IMG/VR virus record: IMGVR_UViG_3300045885_000494
Span: 1 to 42,137 of that record
Reading direction: 5' to 3' (one strand)
Length of the DNA stretch: 42,137 nt
Source: a virus
Positions within the stretch are counted from its first letter, which is position 1; every line of letters begins with the position of its first letter. Position numbers and translations under genes: made by a program. A model generated the notes under the pieces. That model had not been told where the DNA came from and ran no database searches. It saw nothing but the letters and a program-made list of their open reading frames with translations. This document shows, one piece after another, positions 35,827 to 42,137 of this stretch.

Positions 35827-38800
35827 CTAGCCTCCTAATGCTGTTTCGAGTTGTTCGACCCGTGCCAGCAATTCTTTCACTGCTTGCGTCAACATCGGCA
35901 CAATCTTACTCATGTCAACACCCTGCGGACTGATCGAGCCGTCAGGATTCAGCGCATCTGGCTGACCTGTGACGGCAAACGGCACGGCCTGCTGGAGCTC
36001 ATCGGCTACGAATCCCTCGCCGTAGTCATCGTTCACTTGCCAAAAGAACGACACCGGCCGGAGCTGGCGCAGCGTGGCGATGGCGTTGGTGAGGGGATGC
36101 ACGTTTCTCTTTAATCGTCTGTCGCTTGACGTGTTAAAACTTGTGGCCGTCGCCGTGGTGCTAATCGAGCCTATTCCCGTCCCTGCGGCGTTCGTGATAT
36201 ACATGACCAATGGTCCGCCGCTATCGGCGGTTTGCTGCGTCGAAATCGCGGCATGCACGCCTGGCGTAAAGCTGATATGGAGGCGATTCGCCACGGGCGT
36301 GGCGCCAATCCCGACCTGGCCAGCAAAATAGTTCCCGGCGCTTCCCCCCGCATAGACGTTAAATCGATTCGTGCCCGCCGTGATCGCGCTGTAGAGACCA
36401 AAGACACTCGCAGAGGTCGCGGGCTGATCGCTCAGGGAGAGGCCGATGTGGGTTGCCGTGGCTGCTGCGGCTCCCGTGGCCGGTTCAATCTGGAGGCCCT
36501 GGCTGTAGGTGGCGCCACTGGGGGCTACGGGCCAGAAACGCGCCGCAAAATACTGATTCGCCAAATCACTCGCCTCCACCGACCCCTGCACGTCGAGCAC
36601 GCCCGTACTGCTGTGCCCGCCCAGGGCGATACGGCCATCGCTAATGGCCACCGCACTGGCCGCCTGCGTCGCCATGGTGCCCAGCCCGAGATTGGTCCGC
36701 GCCGTCGCCGCGTCCGTGGCCCCAGTGCCGCCACTGGCCACCGCGAGGGGCAGCGTCAGGTTTTGCGTCAGCGAGGTCCACACGCCCCCTTTGCGGCCCT
36801 CAAAATCCGTGCCGGTCCACCGTAGCGTGCCGTTGGCTGTCCCCACTGCCGCGCCCAGAATGAGCGCACCGTTGACATCGAGCGCCTCCGCCGGAGTCGT
36901 GCGGCCCGAGCCGATGCCCAGGCGCCCCGCAAAATAGCTCTGCGCCGTGCCTGACGAGTAAAACGCATAGCGGTTCGTGCCACTATTCAGAAACGACGTA
37001 TAGGCCCGCACCAGCGCCGTGGACACAGGCTGATCGAGCACCTGCACGCCGCTAAACGACGAGGTGCCTGTCGCCGCGCCGACCGTGGCCTCAATCCGCA
37101 GGCCCCCAGACGAGGTGGCGCCACTCGGCGCCAGGGGCCACATGCGCATGGCGAGATAGGCATTGGCAATGTCTGACGCCACCACCGAGCCCTGCACGTC
37201 GCACACGCCCGTGCTGGCATGCCCCCCGATCGTCACCACGTCGGCATCCATCAGCAGCACGCTCGTGGCATCGAGCGTCAGCCCGGCGCTGCCGGCAAAC
37301 GCCCCGCCAGCATTGTACTGCGCCTGCGTGGGACTGCCGCCTGGCGTGCCGCCGCCCCCACCCGCTGGCGTACTCCAGGCCCCGCTGCCATCCAGATATT
37401 CTGTCGCCGTGCCGGAGAGTTTGGGCAGCAGCCCATGCTGCGTCGTCGAGGCGTTGTGGGTCGTCACGTCGCTGAGCGTCAACTTGGCTTCCGTCAGGCT
37501 GGCATCTTTCACGTCGGCGGTCAGGGCGGGCGTGGCGTCGGTGTACGTCAGATCGATGGTCGTGCTGTCCAGGAGCATGGCGCCCACGGCATCCTGCGCC
37601 TGCTCATCCGTGTAACTGGTCCCGGTGGGTGGCGTGCTCCAGGCCCCGGTGCCATCGAGGTACTGCGTCGCTACGTTCGGCGCCTTGGGCACGAGGCCGT
37701 GCTGCGTGGTGGTGACATTCGCCGTCGTGACATCGCTCAGGCTCAGCTTGGCCTCCGTCACCGACGCATCCTTGACGCTGGCTGTCAGCGTATTGGCGGT
37801 GTCGTCATAGGTGAAATCGATGGTCGCGGAATCCGTCGCCATGGCGCCAACGACATCCTGCACCGCTTCCGTATCCAGGCCGCCGCTCGCAGCCCCGAAC
37901 GTCAGCCCGGTTTCCCCAGGATTGACGAGGACCACCTGCCCCGCCTGCCCCGTATAGGCATCCGGCGTATCCAGGAGCCCCAGAAACGTCGTCGCCCCCA
38001 TCTCCCCTGGTGCGGTCGTCCGCGTGCCAGCCAGACTCCATCCCACGGTGGCCAGGGTGCTATCCGGGGTGGCAGGGGCGTGCAGCGACAGCACATCCCC
38101 TGCCGCAAACGTCTGCGCACTGGCCATGGTGAAGGTCGCCGTGGTCCCGGCTGCCGCAAACGTCATACTCCCGACACTGGCGCCATTTTTGCGGATATCG
38201 ATCACCGTACTGGCCGTGGCCGCTACTGCCGCACTGGCCTGCGAGCCGGTCAGGCCCGCTGGGAAGCTGACGCTGCGGGGAAAGGGGTAGCGGAGGAGCA
38301 CCTGCGAGGCGGGGAGGGTGCCGGCCCAGGTGCCGCCCAGGTCATAGGAGGCACTGAGCGCGGTGGTGAAGTCCAGGCCGGTCTCGCCCACGTTCACCAC
38401 CACGCCTTTGCCCGCCTGGCCCACATAGGTCGTCGGATCGGTATCACTCAAGGCCAGGAAGGACGACACCCCCGCGGCCGGCGCGGTCCACGCGGTGTCA
38501 TAGTCGGTCGTGCTTTGTTTCGTGAGCACCTGCCCCGCCGTCCCGCCAATCGGCACGCCTGGGCCAGGCGGCCCTTGGGGGCCCTGGGCGCCAGCGGAGA
38601 TGGTCGTTTGGATCTGCGAGGTATGCGCCGGGCCCTCAAAGTAGGTGAGCACGTTAAACGCCCCGCCGCCGCCACTGATGCGTGCCACGTACAGCTTGTT
38701 GACAATGCGGTCCGTGGCCAGCAGCGCGCCCCCGCCCGGCGCGCTGGCGATCCACTCTTGGAGCGCGACCGTGGTATTTTGAAACTCCTCACTGTACTCA

Positions 38801-40320
38801 TCGCGCACCAGCGTTTCGACGCCAGCCTCGGTTCGTACATAGACCTGGAGGTGGAAGCGCGCGATCGAGGCCCCACCCTCGTCCACGTGGGCGTAGAGAC
38901 GGCGGAAGGCGGTCCCGGCGGGATAGTCCACCGCCCCGGGCACGCCAGGATCGGTGGCAAACACCGCCACCAGGACATCGCTCGTGCCGCTGACCGGCGT
39001 GGTGATGACCTGCTCTGCACCCCCACTGGGGGAGGGCAGCATCGTTTTGTAGCCCGCAATATCCGAGTCGTCACTGGGGGCATAGTAAAAAATCCGGCCC
39101 GCCGATTGCCCACTGGGTCCCATCGGTCCCTCTGGCCCCGGAGGACCAGGCACGGGATCACCAAACGCCAGGCCGGTTTCCCCGGCGTTCACGATGACCA
39201 TTTTGCCCGTCTGCCCACTGTAGGTGGTCGGGTCCGTATCGGTGAGGTCGAGGAACGTGCTGACGCCCCCGCCTCCCCCCGTGACGCCCAGCGTCGCCCG
39301 CGCCGCGGCAGCATCCGCATCATCGAGCAAACTGCGGGCAAACGGCGTGAGCACGGTCGTACTTGCCAGGTCCGTGCCCGTAAAAAACGGCACGCGGTCG
39401 GCCCCGGTCGTCACCCCCGCCAGCGCACTCAGCGTGGCGTCAAAGGGCTGCACGTGGGTCCCTGGGACAAGGCCCAGCGTGGTCTGCATGGCGGCCTGAT
39501 CGGCGTCATCGAGGACCGTGCGGGCAAACGCCGTCAGCGGGGTCTGGGCAAACACGTCGCTTCCGGTACTGTAGGGGAGCTGGTTCGCCCCGGTGCCGAG
39601 GCTGGCGAGCGCCGTCAGGGTGGCATCCAGCGGTTGGGCGCCCGCCGGCGTGGCGGTGAGCACGCCAGCGCCGTCGAGACTGAGGCCACTGCCCAGGGTG
39701 ATTTCTTGCGGGTCGCCACTCCCAGCACTGTAACGGCCCAGCAGACGACTGGTGGCGACGTCCTGCATCTGGGCAAACGTGATCCCGTTGGCAGGCACCG
39801 CCGCACTGGCCTGCCCCGCGGTCGCAAAATCCCAGGTCACACTGCTGCTATTCTGCACCGCCCGCTCGCCGGTGAGCAGGGCATGCGCGCTCTGCACCAG
39901 GTACGTTGCGTCGGTGGGCGCCCCACTGCCGCCACCGCCCCCGGTGCCACTCGCCACCGGATAGACCGTGGCGCCGTCACAGTAGATGAGCGTGCGGGCG
40001 CTCTGGTCCACCGCCACGCCGCCGCCGCTGGCGGTTTTGACGGTCACGGTGAAGGCGCCACTGGTGCGGTTATCCGCGACGAAGACACGGCTCTCGGCGG
40101 GGACAATCACGTGCACGTTGGTGGTCAGCGTGCCCGTGAAGATGAGGACAAAGCATTGGGCTTGTGTGGCCGTGAGGGTCACATCCGTGCTGGTGAGGGC
40201 GATGGTGGTGGCGCCAGAGATACCCAGCGCGAGATTTTGTACCCCGTCGTTGGAAATTTGCTCCTTGCCGTAGCTGCCTGGGAGCATCAACGTGATCCCG
40301 CGCACGCTGGTTGTGGGCAT
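35827..40320 (-). CDS. Large tail fibre with collagen-like stretches and S74 chaperone domain
   Basis: At 1,497 residues this is the largest protein in the genome. It has many GxGLTFG/ DTPxTYxGQAGK-type repeats through residues 230-700, two collagen-like Gly-X-Y stretches (PGPPGPEGPMGPSG and GAQGPQGPPGPG), and serial repeats of TQHGLxPK and LSDVTT. The C-terminus is an S74 intramolecular chaperone with TSSDRRLKRNVHPLTNAIAT near residue 1395 and GFVADELQQAVPFAV. The Ser and Lys of the SSDRRLK motif are the expected self-cleavage residues. The fibre should trimerise, fold and then lose its C-terminal chaperone. ATG 40320 follows TAGGAGA. It is the main receptor-binding candidate. Confidence 0.9.
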   Translation of the reverse strand: MPTTSVRGITLMLPGSYGKEQISNDGVQNLALGISGATTIALTSTDVTLTATQAQCFVLIFTGTLTTNVHVIVPAESRVFVADNRTSGAFTVTVKTASGGGVAVDQSARTLIYCDGATVYPVASGTGGGGGSGAPTDATYLVQSAHALLTGERAVQNSSSVTWDFATAGQASAAVPANGITFAQMQDVATSRLLGRYSAGSGDPQEITLGSGLSLDGAGVLTATPAGAQPLDATLTALASLGTGANQLPYSTGSDVFAQTPLTAFARTVLDDADQAAMQTTLGLVPGTHVQPFDATLSALAGVTTGADRVPFFTGTDLASTTVLTPFARSLLDDADAAAARATLGVTGGGGGVSTFLDLTDTDPTTYSGQTGKMVIVNAGETGLAFGDPVPGPPGPEGPMGPSGQSAGRIFYYAPSDDSDIAGYKTMLPSPSGGAEQVITTPVSGTSDVLVAVFATDPGVPGAVDYPAGTAFRRLYAHVDEGGASIARFHLQVYVRTEAGVETLVRDEYSEEFQNTTVALQEWIASAPGGGALLATDRIVNKLYVARISGGGGAFNVLTYFEGPAHTSQIQTTISAGAQGPQGPPGPGVPIGGTAGQVLTKQSTTDYDTAWTAPAAGVSSFLALSDTDPTTYVGQAGKGVVVNVGETGLDFTTALSASYDLGGTWAGTLPASQVLLRYPFPRSVSFPAGLTGSQASAAVAATASTVIDIRKNGASVGSMTFAAAGTTATFTMASAQTFAAGDVLSLHAPATPDSTLATVGWSLAGTRTTAPGEMGATTFLGLLDTPDAYTGQAGQVVLVNPGETGLTFGAASGGLDTEAVQDVVGAMATDSATIDFTYDDTANTLTASVKDASVTEAKLSLSDVTTANVTTTQHGLVPKAPNVATQYLDGTGAWSTPPTGTSYTDEQAQDAVGAMLLDSTTIDLTYTDATPALTADVKDASLTEAKLTLSDVTTHNASTTQHGLLPKLSGTATEYLDGSGAWSTPAGGGGGTPGGSPTQAQYNAGGAFAGSAGLTLDATSVLLMDADVVTIGGHASTGVCDVQGSVVASDIANAYLAMRMWPLAPSGATSSGGLRIEATVGAATGTSSFSGVQVLDQPVSTALVRAYTSFLNSGTNRYAFYSSGTAQSYFAGRLGIGSGRTTPAEALDVNGALILGAAVGTANGTLRWTGTDFEGRKGGVWTSLTQNLTLPLAVASGGTGATDAATARTNLGLGTMATQAASAVAISDGRIALGGHSSTGVLDVQGSVEASDLANQYFAARFWPVAPSGATYSQGLQIEPATGAAAATATHIGLSLSDQPATSASVFGLYSAITAGTNRFNVYAGGSAGNYFAGQVGIGATPVANRLHISFTPGVHAAISTQQTADSGGPLVMYITNAAGTGIGSISTTATATSFNTSSDRRLKRNVHPLTNAIATLRQLRPVSFFWQVNDDYGEGFVADELQQAVPFAVTGQPDALNPDGSISPQGVDMSKIVPMLTQAVKELLARVEQLETALGG

Positions 40321-40329
40321 GCCTGTCTC

Positions 40330-40485
40330 CTAACTGATCACCGCAATCACCGGCCGCTCGGTCACCGGCGGTGGCCCCGCGCCTTCCGTGGTCAGAACTT
40401 CCACCACCTGCTGCGTCAGGCGGGCCGCTGGCGTCGTGGTGGTCAGCACTTCGAGCACCTGTTGCGTCAGACGTTGTTCCGCCAT
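40330..40485 (-). CDS. 51-residue LTQ-LEVL repeat protein
   Basis: The short protein begins MAEQ and contains two 17-residue units with RLTQQVLEVL and RLTQQVVEVL, then a Pro-rich tail. The same unit occurs four times at the N-terminus of the DUF2460 protein at 3167-3964. ATG 40485 overlaps the upstream stop by one base (TGATG). Both repeat-containing genes follow a jellyroll-like gene, so this is the second copy of a duplicated pair, here without a DUF2460 domain. Confidence 0.7.
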   Translation of the reverse strand: MAEQRLTQQVLEVLTTTTPAARLTQQVVEVLTTEGAGPPPVTERPVIAVIS

Positions 40486-41510
40486 CAGACGGCCTCCACC
40501 CCAGCCTCTAACGCATCAATGGCACTGGTCGTCCAGGCGGCGCCGGTATTGGGATCAGTGTCATACATCTGCGTATAAAACGCATAGCTGGTACTGAGTG
40601 TGTGGGTGGTACTGCCCACCTGCGTCGTCGCCCCGCTTTTCAGCAAACTTTTCGCCTGCCGGGTCCCCGCATCGTCTTTCTTCATACTCAAGCTATGCTG
40701 CACCCCACGCACCAGGGGGAGCGTCATGCTGGCCAGGTTGCCGAGGGTATGCGTCTCCCGCGCACTGGCCGTACTGCTCGCGAGGTAATCGGTGTCATCA
40801 TTCGGCGCACTCTCGTCCACCAGCGTGCTATGCGTCGTACCGCTCGACGGCGTCCACGCGCTGTTGGCGCCATCGCCGTTGGGAAAGAGGCAATCGACGC
40901 GGCAGTCGCCTAAGAAATCGGCATTAACGCCCCCAGTCCCGTCGCAGATGTACAGATCATCGTAATACCAGGAGGCACCAGAGGTGGACGAGCCGGGACC
41001 ACAACGGATTTGATTGCCCGACGCATTGGCCGTCACCTGCGTATCCTGGCCAGCCGCGACGGTGAGCACGACCGTGCCATCCACCCGTACCTGGCAGCTA
41101 TTGGCAGCAATACTATTGGCGATAGTGACCTTGAATTCCAGGTAATACGTCGTGCCAACGGCCAGCGCAAAGGTCGACGCCCCGTCCGTTAACGCATTGC
41201 CCGCACGTGTCACTTGCAACGTGCCATCTGCCGCCAGCATGAGTTGGGCCTGGATCGATCCCGCATCCAGCACGGCGATGAGACTGCGGAGGATCGCCGG
41301 CAAGCCCGTGCACCGATACGAACAGCCGACAATCCAGGTGGCCTGGGCATCGAGGGTTTTTTCGACATAAGTGCTCGAGGCAATCAGTAAGGCAGCCGTT
41401 CCACGCCGTCCACTGCCCGCACTAATCGCCGCCGCACTATTCGTGGTCCACTTCTCGGTGAGGTCTGCCGTCACGTAATGATCAAAGCTGTCGAGGAATC
41501 TGAGACTCAC
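40485..41510 (-). CDS. Jellyroll-like tail protein, paralogue B
   Basis: The 341-residue protein is paralogous to the product of 3974-5005 (shared FLDSFDHY, TEKW, ATWIVG, FLGDCRVD, DESAPNDDTDYL, KKDDAGTR and ALEAGV segments). It is beta-rich, and a LamG-like jellyroll fold is likely. It lies between the tail-tip gene and the fibre gene and is therefore a good candidate for a minor tail or second receptor-binding protein. The start at 41510 lies 12 bases downstream of the tail-tip stop. Confidence 0.72.
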   Translation of the reverse strand: MSLRFLDSFDHYVTADLTEKWTTNSAAAISAGSGRRGTAALLIASSTYVEKTLDAQATWIVGCSYRCTGLPAILRSLIAVLDAGSIQAQLMLAADGTLQVTRAGNALTDGASTFALAVGTTYYLEFKVTIANSIAANSCQVRVDGTVVLTVAAGQDTQVTANASGNQIRCGPGSSTSGASWYYDDLYICDGTGGVNADFLGDCRVDCLFPNGDGANSAWTPSSGTTHSTLVDESAPNDDTDYLASSTASARETHTLGNLASMTLPLVRGVQHSLSMKKDDAGTRQAKSLLKSGATTQVGSTTHTLSTSYAFYTQMYDTDPNTGAAWTTSAIDALEAGVEAV

Positions 41511-41522
41511 GTGTGGTCCCTC

Positions 41523-42137
41523 CTACGCCAGCGCCGCCCGCGACACGCCGTACCGCCCCACCTGGAAGACCGTGGCATACAGCACCGTCTGCGCCGCGCC
41601 AAAGTCCGCCGTTTGCTGGGCCGCCGTATACGTGTACGTCTGCACGCTCTGATAGGCCCCTGTGTCCGCCACGTCCACCTGCCGCGCGATGGTCGCCAGC
41701 GTGCCATCACTGTAGATGGTGACCCGGTACGTCAAAAAATCCGGGTCCGGCGTGGCCTCGCTGCCGTCCACCCAGGCCCCCGTAAACCGCGCCCGCCCCC
41801 GCCACGCGAGCAGCCAATCGTCATTGGCCTGTCTGGTCTGCGCAGAGTTCGTCGCCTCCCATGGCAGGAGATTCAGGCTGGGCGCGGCATAGTCTTCTGG
41901 TATCGCGTCCACGATATCCAGGCCCGACGTCACCGTTTTCCACTGTCTGGTGACGTAGCGCTCGCCTAACGGCATCTCCACGCTGTACACGGCCTGATCG
42001 ATCCACACAAACGGCTCCCCCGCCACGTGCGTCCCCACCGCCCATTCCGTCCCCCGTCGGCCGCGCCAGAAATGGCTCAGGGTATACGTCCCTGGCGCGG
42101 TCAACTCCGCGTCACGAAATTGGATCAACTCCTGCCC
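41523..42137 (-). CDS. Tail tip / central fibre protein, C-terminal part (joins the gene at 1-1870)
   Basis: This is the C-terminal end of the tail-tip gene that starts at 1870; bases 42011-42137 repeat 1-127. It reads IQFRDAELTAPGTYTLSHFW and RGRRGTEWAVGTHVAGEP in the shared part, then FVWIDQAVYSVEMPLGERY, and ends near VFQVGRYGVSRAALA before the TAG at 41523-41525. The RDA-x2 ... LSHFWRGRRGTE segment is typical of the phage tail family that includes GTA hub proteins. On the circular genome the joint gene is 2,358 bp. Confidence 0.85.
   Translation of the reverse strand, partial: GQELIQFRDAELTAPGTYTLSHFWRGRRGTEWAVGTHVAGEPFVWIDQAVYSVEMPLGERYVTRQWKTVTSGLDIVDAIPEDYAAPSLNLLPWEATNSAQTRQANDDWLLAWRGRARFTGAWVDGSEATPDPDFLTYRVTIYSDGTLATIARQVDVADTGAYQSVQTYTYTAAQQTADFGAAQTVLYATVFQVGRYGVSRAALA
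42011..42137. repeat. Terminal direct repeat, right copy (assembly overlap)
   Basis: Exact second copy of bases 1-127. It should be removed when the genome is circularised, giving 42,010 bp. Confidence 0.93.

Noticed and set aside
37219-40578. 1,119-codon plus-strand open frame
   Set aside because: It is antisense to the S74 tail fibre gene and mirrors its repeats; codon use gives an Arg/His/Gly-rich protein without domains.

Overview
This window is one complete genome of a tailed, dsDNA, siphovirus-like bacteriophage, about 42.0 kb and GC-rich. The first 127 bases recur exactly as the last 127, as expected when an assembler does not trim the overlap of a circular (or circularly permuted) molecule. 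The non-redundant genome is therefore 42,010 bp, and the tail-tip gene runs across the ends. A Mu-like DUF935 portal fused functionally to an F-like minor head protein, a DUF2163/DUF2460/NlpC-P60 tail-tip module, a 917-residue tape measure and the absence of any sheath gene point to a long non-contractile tail. The host cannot be named. The GTA-like tail tip, strong AGGAGG ribosome sites and a small lipoprotein fit a high-GC, probably Gram-negative, bacterium.

Layout. (1) 22376 down to 1, continuing from 42010 down to 34969, all minus strand: terS, terL, portal, a giant minor-head polyprotein, XkdF-like protease, scaffold, decoration protein, major capsid, head-tail connectors, tail tube, tail chaperones (probable -1 frameshift), tape measure, tail tip, two jellyroll-like tail proteins, a 1,497-residue S74 tail fibre and four small genes. 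A plus-strand two-gene insert with its own promoter and structured leader (8405-9126) sits between the chaperones and the tape measure. (2) 22648-24330, minus: a DUF1828/DUF1829 gene, a DUF6978-like gene and an XRE repressor. (3) 24350-24414: a divergent promoter pair whose spacers carry matching ATGACGGG operators. It drives an early plus-strand operon (24468-27503) with a SWIM-domain protein, an HNH endonuclease inserted at its 3' end and small unknown proteins. (4) 27600-29140, minus: a lambda O-like replication initiator containing its own iterons and AT-rich element, preceded by a second SWIM protein. (5) 29322-30653: three further XRE regulators. (6) 30665-34972, plus: small proteins, a second initiator-like gene with internal repeats, a helicase-loader-like gene, then a string of overlapping small, often cysteine-rich genes that ends stop-to-stop against the late operon.

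How it fits together. Replication probably uses the host replisome, recruited by the initiator(s) and loader; no polymerase is encoded. Four XRE proteins and tidy operators look like a lysis-lysogeny or immunity circuit, yet no integrase, transposase or partition gene is recognisable. No canonical holin or endolysin is visible; the only wall hydrolase is the tail-tip NlpC/P60 protein.

The most unusual items are: the minor-head polyprotein carrying Nudix, kinase-like and ADP-ribosyltransferase domains, which could be delivered with the DNA; the HNH gene that appears to have split the SWIM gene while supplying a recoded copy of its lost 3' end; two iteron-bearing initiator genes; the structured leader of the inserted two-gene operon; and the DUF6978-DUF1828/1829 pair beside the immunity region.
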